Positions 1 through 14,101 of a stretch of DNA of 64,000 bases are shown here, in pieces. Numbering within the stretch: the stretch's first letter is position 1; every line of letters starts with the position of its first letter. Source of the DNA: Diplolepis rosae (lineage: Eukaryota; Arthropoda; Insecta; Hymenoptera; Diplolepididae); NCBI GenBank assembly GCA_030998225.1, contig JAPYXD010000714.1, forward strand, positions 5,828,001 through 5,892,000. Direction: 5' to 3'. Position numbers and translations under genes: made by a program. The notes beneath the pieces are model-generated. The model did not search any database. It had not been told where the DNA came from and saw only the letters and a list, made by a program, of their open reading frames with translations.

Positions 1-1969
1 ATTTTTTTTATAGTACCTCCAATGATAATACACACATATGTGATGTCCATAGGTGGTACACTATTCTCGTTTTATATGTGAATTAACGGTCTAAATCACT
101 TTTCATTAAGTCACATGTTTTGCTCTTTGCGAGGTCCCTCCGCACTTGATACAATTAATTTTAATTTTTTTATTGTACCTCCAATGATAATGCATACATA
201 TGTGATGTCCATATTTGGTAAACTTTTTTCGTTTTATATGTGAATTAACAGTCTAAGTAACTTTTTGTTCGGTCCCTTGCAATTTTGGTTTGTACGTGGG
301 CCCTCCACCCTCGATACATTTAATTTTAAGTTTCTTTTTAGTAACACAAATGATAATGAATACATATGTGATGTCCATAGGTGGTAAAAGTTTTTCGTTT
401 TATATGTGAATTAACGGTCTAAGTCAATTTTCGTTCGATCCCTTGCAGTTTTTGCTCCGTTCGAGGACCCTCCTTCCTCGGTACATTTAATTTTAATTTT
501 TTTTTTAGTACCTCCAATGATAATGCATACATATGTGATGTCCATAGTTGGTCAACTTTTGTCGTTTTATATGTGAATTAACGGGCTAAGTCACTTTGCG
601 TTAAGTCTCAGTTTTTGCTCTGTACGAGGGCCCTCCGCCCTAGATAAATTTACTTTTATTTTTTTTTTTACTACTTCCAATGATAATGTATACATATGTG
701 ATGTCCATAGTTGGTCAACTTTTTCCTTTTTTTATGTGAAACAACGGTCTAAGTCACTTTTCGTTAAGTCACAGTTTTTGCTCTGTATGAGGGCCCTCCG
801 CCCTAGTTAAATTTACTTTTATTTATTTTTTTTTAATACATCCAATGATAATGCATACATATGTGATGTCCATAGGTGGTACACTTTTTTCTCTTTTATG
901 TAAATTAACCGCCTAATCAATTTTCGTCCGACCCTTGCAGTTTTTGCTCTGTACGAGGGTCCTCCGCCCTAGATAAATTTACTTTTATTTAATTTTTTTC
1001 AGTTTTCCCAATGATGATGCTTACATATGTGATGTCCATAGTTGGTCAACTTTTTCCTTTTTTTATGTGAAATAACGGTCTAAGTCACTTTTCGTTAAGT
1101 CACAGTTTTTGCGCTGTACGAGGGCCCTCCGCCCTAGATAAATTTACTTTTATTTTTTTTTTAGTACTTTCAATGACAATGCATACACATGTGATGTCCA
1201 TAGATGGTACACTTTTTTTGTTTTATATGTGAATTAACGGTCAACGTCACTTTAAGTTAAGTCGCAGTTTTTGCTCTGTACGAGGGACCTCCGCCCTCGA
1301 TACATTTAATTTTATTTTTTTTTTTAGTACTTTCAATGACAATGCATACACATGTGATGTCCATAGATGGTACACTTTTTTTGTTTTATATGTGAATTAA
1401 CGGTCAACGTCACTTTAAGTTAAGTCGCAGTTTTTGCTCTGTACGAGGGACCTCCGCCCTCGATACATTTAATTTTAATTTTTATTTTGGTACCTCAAAT
1501 GATAATGCATACATATGTGATGTCCATAGGTGGAAAACTTTTCTCTTTTTATATGTGAATTAACGGTCTAATTCACTTTTCGTTAAGTCACAGTTATTGC
1601 TCTTTGCGAGGGCCCTCCGCCCTTGATACAAATAATTTTAATTTTTTTTTGTACCTCCAATGATAAAGCATACACATGTGATGTCCATAGGTGGTACCCT
1701 TTTTTTTTATGAACATTAACCGTCTATGTCACTTTTCATCCGAGCCTTGCAGTTTTTGCTCTCTAAGAGGGCCCTCTTACCTCGATACATTTATTCTATT
1801 TTTTTTTAGTACCTCAAATGATAATGCATACATATGTGATGTCCATAGGTGGTAAACGTTTTTCGTTTTATATGTGAATTAACGGTCTAAGTCACTTTTC
1901 GTTAAGTCACAGTTTTTGCTCTGTACGAGGGACCTCCGCCCTCGATACATTTAATTTTAATTTTTTTTT

Positions 1970-2502
1970 AGTACCTCAAATTATAATGCATACATATGTG
2001 ATGTCCATAGGTGGTAAACGTTTTTCGTTTTATATGTGAATTAACGGTCTAATTCACTTTACGTTAAGTCACATTGTTTGCTCCGTATGAGGGCCCTCCG
2101 CCCTCGGTACATTCAATTTTAATTTTTTTTTTAGTACCTCCAATGATAATGCATACATATGTGATGTCCATAGGTGGAAAACTTTTTTTCCTTTATCTGT
2201 GAATTAACGGTCTGAGTCTCTTTTCGTTAAGTCACAGTTTTCTCTCTGTACGAGTGCCCTCCGCCCTAGATAGATTCAATTTTGATAAAGTTTTATAGTA
2301 CCTCCAATGATCTAACATACATATGTGAAGTCCATAGGTGGTGCACATTTTTCGTTTTATATGTAAATTAACAGTCTAAGTCAATTTTCGTTCGGTCCCT
2401 TTCAATTTTGGTTTGTACGAGGGCCCTCCGACCTCGATACACATAATTTTGATTTTTTTTATTGTACCTCCAATGATAATGCATACATATGTGATGTCCA
2501 TA
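1970..2502 (+). repeat. Segmental duplication, copy 1 (partner 4764-5296)
   Basis: The segment runs from AGTACCTCAAA to the CCATA of the fourth monomer and recurs 2794 bp downstream (17 monomers). Shared private variants include CACATTGTTTGCTCCG, TTTTCCTTTATCTGTG, CACAGTTTTCTCTC, GATAGATTCAATTTTGATAA and CCAATGATCTAACATAC. After 2502 this copy continues TTTGGTAAAC while the partner continues GGTGGTACAC, so the downstream breakpoint lies in the conserved core. Confidence 0.85.
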
Positions 2503-2886
2503 TTTGGTAAACTTTTTTCGTTTTATATGTGAATTAACGGTCTAAGTCACTTTAAGTTAAGTCACAGTTTTTGCTCTGTACGAGGGACCTCCGCCCTCGA
2601 TACATTTAATTTTAATTTTTTTTTAGTACCTCAAATGATAATCTATACATATGTGATGTCCACAGGTGGAAAACTTTTCTCTTTTTATATGTGAATTAAC
2701 GGTCTAATTCACTTTTCGTTAAGTCACAGTTTTTGCTCTGTACGTGGGATCTCCGCCCACAATACATTTAATTTTAATTTTTTTTTAGTACCTCAAATGA
2801 TAATGCATACATATGTGATGTCCATAGGTGGAAAACTTTTCTCTTTTTATATGTGAATTAACGGTCTAATTCACTTTTCGTTAAGT

Positions 2887-4560
2887 CACTTTTTTTGCTC
2901 TGTACGAGGGCCCTCCGCCCTAGATAAATTTAACTATCAATTTTTTTTGTAATACCTCCAATGATAATGCATACATATGAGACGTCCATAGGTGGTACAC
3001 TTTTGACTTTTTCATGTAAATTAACCGTCTATGTCACTTTTCGTTCAGTCTGTCACAGTTTTTGCTCTGTACAAGGGCCCTCCGCCCTAGATAAATTTAA
3101 TTTTAATTCTTTTTGTAATACCTCCAATGATAATGCATACATATGTGATTTATATAGTAGGTACCCTTTTTTCTCTTTATATGTAAATTAACCGTCTATG
3201 TCACTTTTCGTCCGACCCTTGCAGTTTTTTGCTCTGTACGAGGACCCTCCGCCCTCAGTACATTTAATTTTAATTTTTTTTTGTACCTCCAATGATAAAG
3301 CATACACATGTGATGTCCATAGGTGGTAAACTTTTTTCGTTTTATATGTAAATTAACCGTCTAAATCAATTTTCGTTCGGTCTCTTGCAGTTTTTTCTCT
3401 GTACGAGGGCCCTCCGCCATAGATACATTCAATTTTGAAAATGTTTTATATTACCTCCAATGATATCACATACATATGCGAATTCCATAGGTGGTACACT
3501 TTTTTCGTTTTATATGTAAATTGACAGTCTAAGTCAATTTTCGTTCGGTCCCTTTCAATTTTGGTTTGTACGAGGGCCCTCCGCCCTCGATACATATAAT
3601 TTTGATTTTTTTTATAGTACCTCGAATGATAATACATACATATGTGATGTCCATAGGTGGTACAATTTTTTCGTTTTACATGAAAATTAACCGTCTAAGT
3701 CAATTTTTGTTCGGTCCCTTGCAGTTTTTGCTCTGTACGAGGGACCTCCGCCCTCGATACATTTAATTTTAATTTTTTTTTAGTACCTCAAATGATAATG
3801 CATACATATGTGATGTCCATAGGTGGAAAACTTTTCTCTTTTTATATGTGAATTAACGGTCTAAGTCACTTTTTGTTAAGTCACTTTTTTTGCTCTGTAC
3901 GAGGGCCCTCCGCCCTAGATAAATTTAACTATCAATTTTTTTTGTAATACCTCCAATGATAATGCATACATATGAGACGTCCATAGGTGGTACACTTTTG
4001 ACTTTTTCATGTAAATTAACCGTCTATGTCACTTTTCGTTCAGTCTGTCACAGTTTTTGATATGTACAAGGGCCCTCCGCCCTAGATAAATTTAATTTTA
4101 ATTTTTTTTTTAATACCTAAAATGATAATGCATACATATGTGATGTCCATAGTTGGTCAACTTTTCCCTTTTTTTATGTGAAATAACGGTCTAAATCACT
4201 TTTCGTTAAGTCACAGTTTTTGCTCTGTACAAGGGGCCTCCGCCCTCGATACATTTAATTTTAATTTTTTTTTAGTACCTCCAATGATAATGCATACATA
4301 TGTGATGTCCATAGGTGGTAAACGTTTTTCGTTTTATATGTGAATTAACGGTCTAATTCACTTTTCGTTAAGTCACTTTTTTTGCTCTGTACGAGGGCCC
4401 TCCGCCCTAGATAAATTTAACTATCAATTTTTTTTGTAATACCTCCAATGATAATGCATACATATGAGACGTCCATAGGTGGTACACTTTTGACTTTTTC
4501 ATGTAAATTAACCATCTATGTCACTTTTCGTTCAGTCTGTCACAGTTTTTTCTATGTACC
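2887..4560 (+). repeat. Local duplication group marked by GAGACGTCC
   Basis: A two-monomer motif, AAATTTAACTATCAATTTTT then GTAATACCTCC, followed by CATATGAGACGTCCATAGG and TACACTTTTGACTTTTTCAT, occurs three times. GACGTCC starts at 2981, 3976 and 4468. The spacings are 995 bp (6 monomers) and 492 bp (3 monomers). GAGACGTCC replaces GTGATGTCC of the core, a change seen nowhere else in the window. Confidence 0.82.
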
Positions 4561-4763
4561 AGGGCCCTCCGCCCTAGATAAATTTAATTTTTATTCTTTT
4601 TGTAATACCTCCAATGATAATGCATACATATGTGATGTCCATAGGTGGTAACCTTTTTTTTTTATGAAAATTAACCGTCTATGTCACTTTTCGTACGACC
4701 CTTGCAGTTTTTGCTCTCTACGAGGGATCTCTGCCCTCGATACATTTATTCTAATTTTTTTTT

Positions 4764-5296
4764 AGTACCTCAAATGATAATGCATACATATGTGATGTCC
4801 ATAGGTGGTAAACGTTTTTCGTTTTATATGTGAATTAACGGTCTAATTCACTTTACGTTAAGTCACATTGTTTGCTCCGTATGAGGGCCCTCCGCCCTCG
4901 GTACATTCAATTTTAATTTTTTTTTTAGTACCTCCAATGATAATGCATACATATGTGATGTCCATAGGTGGAAAACTTTTTTTCCTTTATCTGTGAATTA
5001 ACGGTCTGAGTCTCTTTTCGTTAAGTCACAGTTTTCTCTCTGTACGAGTGCCCTCCGCCCTAGATAGATTCAATTTTGATAAAGTTTTATAGTACCTCCA
5101 ATGATCTAACATACATATGTGAAGTCCATAGGTGGTGCACATTTTTCGTTTTATATGTAAATTAACAGTCTAAGTCAATTTTCGTTCGGTCCCTTTCAAT
5201 TTTGGTTTGTACGAGGGCCCTCCGACCTCGATACACATAATTTTGATTTTTTTTATTGTACCTCCAATGATAATGCATACATATGTGATGTCCATA
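4764..5296 (+). repeat. Segmental duplication, copy 2 (partner 1970-2502)
   Basis: This is co-linear with 1970-2502 at an offset of 2794 bp and carries the same rare variants (GATCTAACATAC, GATAGATTCAATTTTGATAA, TTATCTGTG). The copies differ only slightly: copy 1 has TTATAATGC where this copy has TGATAATGC. Confidence 0.85.
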
Positions 5297-6409
5297 GGTG
5301 GTACACTTTTTTCGTTTTATATGTAAATTGACCGTCTATGTCACTTTTCGTTCAGTCTGTCACAGTTTTTGCTCTGTACAAGGGCCCTCCGCCCTAGATA
5401 CATTCAATTTAGAAAATGTTTTATAATACCTCCCATGAAATCACATACATATGCGAAGTCCATAGGGGGTAAACTTTTTTCTTTTTATTTAAATTAACCG
5501 TCCAAGTCAATTTTCGTCCGAACCCTGCAGTTTTTGCTCTGTACGAGGTACCTCCGCCCTAGATAAATTTAATTTTAATTTTTTTTTTAGTACCTCCAAT
5601 GATAATGCAGACATATGTGATGTCCATAGTCGGTCAACTTTTTTTCGTTTTATTTGTGAATTAACGGGCTAAGTCACTTTTCGTTAAGTCACAGTTTTTG
5701 CTCTGTACGAGGGCCCTCCGCCCTAGATAAATTTACTTTTATTTTTTTTTTTAGTACTTCCAATGATAATGCATACATATGTGATGTCCATAGGTGGAAA
5801 ACTTTTCTCGTTTTATATGTGAATTAACGGTCTAAGTTACTTTTCATTAAGTCACAGTTTTTGCTCTTTGCGAGGGCCCTCCGCCCTTGATACAAATAAT
5901 TTTAATTTTTTTTTGTACCTCCAATGATAAAGCATACACATGTGATGTCCATAGGTGGTAAACTTTTTTCGTTTTATATGTAAATTAACCGTCTAAATCA
6001 ATTTTCGTTCGGTCTCTTGCAGTTTTTGCTCTGTACGAGGGCCCTCCGCCATAGATACATTCAATTTTGAAAATGTTTTATATTACCTCCAATGATATCA
6101 CATACATATGCGAATTCCATAGGTGGTACACTTTTTTCGTTTTATATGTAAATTAACAGTCTAAGTCAATTTTTGTTCGGTCCCTTTCAATTTTGGTTTG
6201 TACGAGGGCCCTCCGCCCTAGATAAATTTACTTTTTTTTTTTTTCAGTTCTTCCAATGATAATGCATACATATGTGATGTCCATAGTTGGTCAACTTTTC
6301 CCTTTTTTTTATGTGAAATAACGGTCTAAATCACTTTTCGTTAAGTCACAGTTTTTGCTCTGTACAAGGGGCCTCCGCCCTAGATAAATTTACTTTTATT
6401 TTTTTTTTT

Positions 6410-8390
6410 TAGTACATCCAATGATAATGCATACATATGTGATGTCCATAGGAGGTAAACGTTTTTCCTTTTATATGTGAATTAACGATCTAAGTCAATT
6501 TTCGTTAAGTCACTGTTTTTGCTCTGTACGAGGACCCTCCGCCCTCGGTTCATTTAATTTTAATTTTTTTTTTTAGTACCTCCAATGATAATGAGTACAT
6601 ATGTGATGTCCACAGGTGGTAAACGTTTTTCGTTTTATATGTTAATTAACGGTCTAAGTCACTTTTCGTTAAGTCACAGTTTTTGCTCTGTACGAGGACC
6701 CTCCGCCCTCGGAAAATTTAATTTTAATTTTTTTTTTAGTACCTCCAATGATAATGCATACATATGTGATGTCCATAGGTGGTACACTTCTTTCTTTTTT
6801 ATGTAAATTAACCGCCTAAGTCAATTTTCGTCCGACCCTTGCAGTTTTTGCTCTGTACGAGGGCCCTCCGCCCTCGATACATTTAATTTTAATTTTTTTT
6901 TAGTACCTCAAATGATAATGCATACATATGTGATGTCTATAGGTGGTACCGTTTTTTCTTTTTTATGTAAATTAACCGTCTATGTCACTTTTCGCCGACC
7001 TTTGCAGTTTTTGCTCTGTACCAGGACCCTCCGCCCTCGGTAAATTTAATTTTAATTTTTTTTTTAGTACCTCCAATGATAATGCATACATATGTGATGT
7101 CCATAGGAGGTAAACGTTTTTCCTTTTATATGTGAATTAACGATCTAAGTCAATTTTCGTTAAGTCACTGTTTTTGCTCTGTACGAGGACCCTCCGCCCT
7201 CGGTTCATTTAATTTTAATTTTTTTTTTAGTACCTCCAATGATAATGAGTACATATGTGATGTCCACAGGTGGTAAACGTTTTTCGTTTTATATGTTAAT
7301 TAACGGTCTAAGTCACTTTAAGTTAAGTCACAGTTTTTGCTCTGTACGAGGACCCTCCGCCCTCGGTTCATTTAATTTAAATTTTTTTTTAGTACCTTCA
7401 ATGATAATGCATACATATGCGAAGTCCATAGGGGGTAAACTTTTTTCTTTTTATTTAAATTAACCGTCCAAGTCAATTTTCGTCCGAACCCTGCAGTTTT
7501 TGCTCTGTACGAGGTACCTCCGCCCTAGATAAATTTAATTTTAATTTTTTTTTTAGTACCTCCAATGATAATGCATACATATGTGATGTCCATAGGTGGT
7601 ACCGTTTTTTCTTTTTTATGTAAATTAACCGTGTATGTCACTTTTCACCGACCTTTGCAGTTTTTGCTCTGTACCAGGACCCTCCGCCCTCGATACATTT
7701 AATTTTAATTTTTTTTTTAATACCTAAAATGATAATGCATACATATGTGATGTCCATAGGTGGAAAACTTTTCTCGTTTTATATGTGAGATAAGGGTCTA
7801 GGTCACTTTTCGTTAAGTCACAGTTTTTGCTATGTACACGGCCCTCCGCCCTAGATAAATTTAATTTTAATTCTTTTTGTAATACCTCCAATGATAATGC
7901 ATACATATGTGATGTCCATAGGAGGTAAACGTTTTTCCTTTTATATGTGAATTAACGATCTAAGTCAATTTTCGTTAAGTCACTGTTTTTGCTCTGTACG
8001 AGGACCCTCCGCCCTCGGTTCATTTAATTTTAATTTTTTTTTTAGTACCTCCAATGATAATGAATACATATGTGATGTCCACAGGTGGTAAACGTTTTTC
8101 GTTTTATATGTTAATTAACGGTCTAAGTCACTTTTCGTTAAGTCACAGTTTTTGCTCTGTACGAGGACCCTCCGCCCTCGGAAAATTTAATTTTAATTTT
8201 TTTTTTAGTACCTCCAATGATAATGCATACATATGTGATGTCCATAGGTGGTACACTTTTTTCTTTTTTATGTAAATTAACCGCCTAAGTCAATTTTCGT
8301 CCGACCCTTGCAGTTTTTGCTCTGTACGAGGGCCCTCCGCCCTCGATACATTTAATTTTAATTTTTTTTTAGTACCTCCAATGATAATGC
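6410..8390 (+). repeat. Local higher-order repeat, 4- and 5-monomer spacing
   Basis: The marker GGAGGTAAACGTTTTTCC with ATTAACGATCTAAGTCAATT occurs at 6451, 7106 and 7921. The spacings are 655 bp (4 monomers) and 815 bp (5 monomers). Each is followed by a C-like unit with AGTACATATGTGATGTCCAC or AATACATATG and TATGTTAATTAACGG. TTAATTAA is a new 8-bp palindrome in these units. The longest open frame of the window (8451-8765, 104 codons) lies here and is only the satellite read through two units. Confidence 0.82.
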
Positions 8391-9827
8391 ATACATATGT
8401 GATGTCTATAGGTGGTACCGTTTTTTCTTTTTTATGTAAATTAACCGTGTATGTCACTTTTCACCGACCTTTGCAGTTTTTGCTCTGTACCAGGACCCTC
8501 CGCCCTCGGTAAATTTAATTTTATTTTTTTTTTAGTACCTCCAATGATAATGCATACATATGTGATGTCCACAGGTGGTAAACGTTTTTCGTTTTATATG
8601 TTAATTAACGGTCTAAGTCACTTTAAGTTAAGTCACAGTTTTTGCTCTGTACGAGGACCCTCCGCCCTCGGTTCATTTAATTTAAATTTTTTTTTAGTAC
8701 CTTCAATGATAATGAATACATATGTGATGTCCACAGGTGGTAAACGTTTTTCGGTTTATATGTGAATTAACGGTCAAAGTCACTTTAAGTTAAGTCACAG
8801 TTTTTGCTCTGTACGAGGGACCTCCGCCCTCGATACATTTAATTTTAATTTTTTTTTAGTACCTAAAATGATAATGCATACATATGTGATGTCCATAGGT
8901 GGAAAACTTTTCTCGTTTTATATGTGAGATAAGGGTCTAGGTCACTTTTCGTTAAGTCACAGTTTTTGCTATGTACAAGGGCCCTCCGCCCTAGATAAAT
9001 TTAATTTTAATTCTTTTTGTAATACCTCCAATGATAATGCATACATGTGTGATGTCCATAGGTGGTACCCTTTTTTTTTATGAACATTAACCGTCTATGT
9101 CACTTTTCATCCGAGCCTTGCAGTTTTTGCTCTCTACGAGGTCCCTCTTACCTCGATACATTTAATCTAATTTTTTTTTAGTACCTCAAATGATAATGCA
9201 TACATATGTGATGTCCATAGGTGGTAAACGTTTTTCGTTTTATATGTGAATTAACGGTCTAAGTCACTTTTCGTTATGTCACAGTTTTTGCTCTGTACGA
9301 GGGCCCTCCGCCCTAGATAAATTTAATTTTAATTCTTTTTGTAATACCTTCAGTGATAATGCATACATGTGTGATGTCCATAGGTGGTAACCTTTTTTTT
9401 ATGAAAATTAACCGTCTATGTCACTTTTCATCCGAGCCTTGCAGTTTTTGCTCTCTACGAGGTCCCTCTTACCTCGATACATTTATTCTAATTTTTTTTT
9501 AGTACCTTAAATGATAATGCATACATATGTGATGTCCATAGGTGGTAAACGTTTTTCGTTTTATATGTGAATTAACGGTCTAAGTCACTTTTCGTTAAGT
9601 CACAGTTTTTGCTCTGTACGAGGACCCTCCGCCCTCGGTTCATTTAATTTTAATTTTTTTTTTAGTACCTCCAATGATAATGAATACATATGTGATGTCC
9701 ACAGGTGGTAAACGTTTTTCGTTTTATATGTTAATTAACGGTCTAAGTCACTTTTCGTTAAGTCACTGTTTTTGCTCTGTACGAGGACCCTCCGCTCTCG
9801 GTTCATTTAATTTTAATTTTTTTTTTT

Positions 9828-10967
9828 AGTAACACAAATAATAATGCATACATATGTGATGTCCATAGGTGGAAAACTTTTCTCGTTTTATATGTGAATT
9901 AACGGTCTACGTCACTTTTCGTTAAGTCACAGCTTTTGCTCTGTACAAGGGGCCTCCGCCCTAGATAAATTTACTTTTTTTTTTTTTTTTTAGTACTTCC
10001 AATGATAATGCATACACATGTGATGTCCATAGGTGGAAAACTTTTCTCGTTTTATATGTGAATTAACGGTCTACGTCACTTTTCGTTAAGTCACAGTTTT
10101 TGCTCTGTACGAGGGCCCTCCGCCCTAGATAAATTTACTTTTATTTCTTTTTTTAGTACTTCCAATGATAATGCATACATATGTGATGTCCATAGTTGGT
10201 CAACTTTTTTCGTTTTATTTGTGAATTAACGGGCTAAGTCACTTTTCGTTAAGTCACAGTTTTTGCTCTGTACGAGGGCCCCCCGCCCTAGATAAATTTA
10301 CTTTTATTTTTTTTTTCAGTTCTTCCAATGATAATGCATACATATGTGATGTCCATAGGTGGTAAACGTTTTTCGTTTTATATGTGAATTAACGTGCTAT
10401 GTCACTTTTCGTTAAGTCACTGTTTTTGCTCTGTACTAGGACCCTCCGCCCTCAGTTCATTTAATTTTAATTTTTTTTTTAGTAACACAAATAATAATGC
10501 ATACACATGTGATGTCCATAGTTGGTCAACATTTTTCGTTTTATTTGTGAATTAACGGGCTAAGTCACTTTTCGTTAAGTCACAGTTTTTGCTCTGTACG
10601 AGGGCCCTCCGCCCTAGATAAATTTACTTTTATTTTTTTTTTAGTACTTCCAATGATAATGCATACATATGTGATGTCCATAGTTAGTCAACTTTTTTCG
10701 TTTGATTTGTGAATTAACGGGCTAAGTCACTTTTCGTTAAGTCACTGTTTTTGCTCTGTACGAGGACCCTCCGCCCTCGGTTCATTTAATTTTAATTTCT
10801 TTTTTAGTACCTCCAATGATAATGAATACATATGTGATGTCCATAGGTGGAAAACTTTTCTCGTTTTATTTGTGAATTAACGGGCTAAGTCACTTTTCGT
10901 TAAGTCACAGTTTTTGCTCTGTACGAGGGCCCTCCGCCCTAGATAAATTTACTTTTATTTTTTTTTT
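9828..10967 (+). repeat. A/B/C monomers, first homogeneous stretch
   Basis: It starts with AGTAACACAAATAATAATG and typical family A (CTACGTCAC). B and C units follow with TAGTTGGTCAAC and GTAAACG. The change CATAGTTAGTCAAC with TTCGTTTGATTTG at 10681 recurs at 24252, an offset of 13571 bp (83 monomers), so this stretch was copied as a block toward 24 kb. Confidence 0.8.
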
Positions 10968-12290
10968 TGTACCTCCAATGATAAGGCATACACATGTGAT
11001 GTCCATAGGTGGTAAACTTTTTTCGTTTTATATGTAAATTAACCGTCTAAATCAATTTTCGTTCGGTCTCTTGCAGTTTTTGCTCTGTACGAGGGCCCTC
11101 CGCCATAGATACTTTCAATTTTGAAAATGTTTTATATTACCTCCAATGATATCACATACATATGCGAATTCCATAGGTGGTACACTTTTTTCGTTTTATA
11201 TGTAAATTGACAGTCTAAGTCAATTTTCGTTAAGTCACAGTTTTTGCTCTGTACGAGGGCCCTCCAACCTCGATACATATAATTTTGATTTTTTTTATAG
11301 TACCTCGAATGATAATACATACATATGTGATGTCCATAGGTGGTACACTTTTTTTGTTTTATACGTGAATTAACCGTCTATGTCACTTTTCGTTCAGTCT
11401 GTCACAGTTTTTTCTCTGTACGAGGGCCCTCCGCCCTAGATACATTCAATTTAGAAAATGTTTTATAATACATCCCATGAAATCACATACATATGTGAAG
11501 TCCATAGGTGGTGCGCTTTTTTCGTTTTATATGTAAATTAACAGTCTAAGTCAATTTTCGTTCGGTCCCTTCAAATTTTGGTTTGTACGAGGGCCCTCCG
11601 CCCTCGATACATATAATTTTGATTTTTTTTATAGTACCTCGAATGATAATACAAACATATGTGATGTCCATAGGTGGTACACTTTTTTCGTTTTACATAA
11701 AAATTAACCGTCTGAGTCAATTTTTGTTCGATCCCTTGTAGTTTTTGCTCTGTATGAGTGCCGTCCGCCCTAGATAAATTTAATTTTAATTTTTTTTATA
11801 GTACCTCTAATGATAATACATACATATGTGATGTCCATAGGTGGTACAATTTTTTCGTTTTACATGAAAATTAACCGTCTAAGTCAATTTTTGTTCGGTC
11901 CCTTGCAGTTTTTGCTCTGTATGAGGGCCCTCCGCCCTAGATAAATTTACTTTTTTTTTTTTTCAGTTCTTCCAATGATAATGCATACATATGTGATGTC
12001 CATAGTTGGTCAACTTTTTCCTTTTTTTATGTGAAATAACAGTCTAAATCACTTTTCGTTAAGTCACAGTTTTTGCTCTGTACGAGGGCCCTCCACCCTA
12101 GACAAATTTAACTTTCAATTTTTTTTGTAATACCTCCAATGATAATGCATACATATGTGATGTCCATAGGTGGTACACTTTTTTCGTTTTATATGTAAAT
12201 TAACGGTCTAAGTTACTTTTCATTAAGTCACAGTTTTTGCTCTTTGCGAGGGCCCTCCGCCCTTGATACAAATAATTTTAATTTTTTTTT
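10968..12290 (+). repeat. D/E monomer block
   Basis: About eight monomers of D/E type, marked by GATACTTTCAATTTTGAAAA, CATATGCGAATTCC at 11164 (GCG position), CTCGATACATATAATTTTG and TTTTACATGAAAATTAACCG. The block is related to 22881-24000 (offset 11927 bp, 73 monomers) and to 24520-24905 (offset 13572 bp). Confidence 0.8.
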
Positions 12291-14101
12291 GTACCCCCAA
12301 TGATAATGCATACATATGTGATGTCCATAGGTGGTAAATGTTTTTCGTTTTATATGTAAATTAACCGTCTATGTCACTTTTCGTTCGACTGTCACAGTTT
12401 TTGCTCCGTACGAGGGCCCTCCGCCATCCGTACATTCAATTTTAATTCTTTTTGTAATACCTCCAATGATAATGCATACATATGTGATGTCCATAGGTGG
12501 TAAACGTTTTTCGTTTTATATGTGAATTAACGGTCTAAGTCACTTTTCGTTAAGTCACAGTTTTTGCTCTGTACGAGGGCCCTCCGCCCTAGATAAATTT
12601 ACTTTTATTTTTTTTTTCAGTTCTTCCAATGATAATGCAGACATATGTGATGTCCATAGGTGGTAAACGTTTTTCGTTTTATATGTGAATTAAAAGTCTA
12701 AGTCACTTTTCGTTCGGTCCCTTGCAATTTTGGTTTGTACGTATGCCCTCCACCCTCGATACATTTATTTTTAAGTTTTTTTTTAGTAACACAAATAATA
12801 ATGCATACATATGTGATGTCCATAAGTGGAAAACTTTTCTCGTTTTATATGTGAATTAACGGTCTACGTCACTTTTCGTTAAGTCACAGATTTTGCTCTG
12901 TACAAGGGGCCTCCGCCCTAGATAAATTTTCTTTTATTTTTTTTTTTTAGTACTTCCAATGATAATGCATACATATGTGATGTCCATAGGTGGTAAACGT
13001 TTTTCGTTTTATATGTAAATTAACCGTCTATGTCACTTTTCGTTCAGACTGTCACAGTTTTTGCTCCGTACGAGGGCCCTCCGCCATCCGTACATTCAAT
13101 TTTAATTCTTTTTGTAATACCTCCAATGATAATGCATACATATGTGATGTCCATAGGTGGTAAACGTTTTTCGTTTTATATGTGAATTAACGGTCTAAGT
13201 CACTTTTCGTTAAGTCACAGTTTTTGCTCTGTACGAGTGCCCTCCTCCCTAGATACATTCAATTTTGAATATGTTTTATAGTACATCCAATGATATTGCA
13301 TACATATATGAAGACAATAGGTGGTGCACTTTTTTCGTTTTATATGTAAATTAACCGTCTAAATCAATTTTCGTTCGGTCCCTTGCAGTTTTTGCTCTAT
13401 ACGAGGGCCCTTCGCCCTCGATACATTTATTTTTAAGTTTTTTTTTAGTAACACAAATAATAATGCATACATATGTGATGTCCATAGATGGTAAACGTTT
13501 TTCGTTTTATATGTGAATTAACGGTCTAAGTCACTTTTCCTTAAGTCACAGTTTTTGCTCTGTACGAGTGCCCTCCGCGCTAGATACATTCAATTTTGAA
13601 AATGTTTTATAGTACATCCAATGATATTGCATACATATGTGATGTCAATAGGTGGTACACTTTTTTCGTTTTATATGTGAATTAACGGTCTAAGTCACTT
13701 TTCGTTAAGTCACAGCTTTTGCTCTGTACGAGGGCCCGCCGCCCTAGATAAATTTACTTTTATTTTTTTTTTCAGTTCTTCCAATGATAATGCATACATA
13801 TGTGATTTCCATAGGTGGTAAACGTTTTTCGTTTTATATGTGAATTAAAAGTCTAAGTCACTTTTCGTTCGGTCCCTTGCAATTTTGGTTTGTACGTATG
13901 CCCTCCACCCTCGATACATTTATTTTTAAGTTTTTTTTTAGTAACACAAATAATAATGCATACATATGTGATGTCCATAAGTGGAAAACTTTTCTCGTTT
14001 TATATGTGAATTAACGGTCTACGTCACTTTTCGTTAAGTCACAGTTTTTGCTCTGTACGAGGGCCCTCCGCCCTAGATAAATTTACTTTTATTTTTTTTT
14101 T

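Larger units (their letters stand above)
1..9827 (+). repeat. Heterogeneous, diverged part of the array
   Basis: Adjacent monomers here differ more than elsewhere. Forms seen mainly here include GGTACCGTTTTTTC, CGAGCCTTGCAG, GTCCGACCCTTGCAG, CCTTGATACAAATAATT and GAGGTCCCTCTTACC. Unit lengths are often 163 to 166 bp. Family A in its typical form (CTACGTCAC) is nearly absent until about 9.83 kb. No gene or other element was seen. The diversity is compatible with an older or less recently homogenised part of the array; that is inference. Confidence 0.8.

Noticed and set aside
8451..8765. Longest open frame, 104 codons on the plus strand
   Set aside because: It is two satellite monomers read in one frame. 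The peptide repeats the MIM(H/N)TYVMS(I/T)GG type motif that the core encodes. There is no start context, domain or conservation apart from the repeat.
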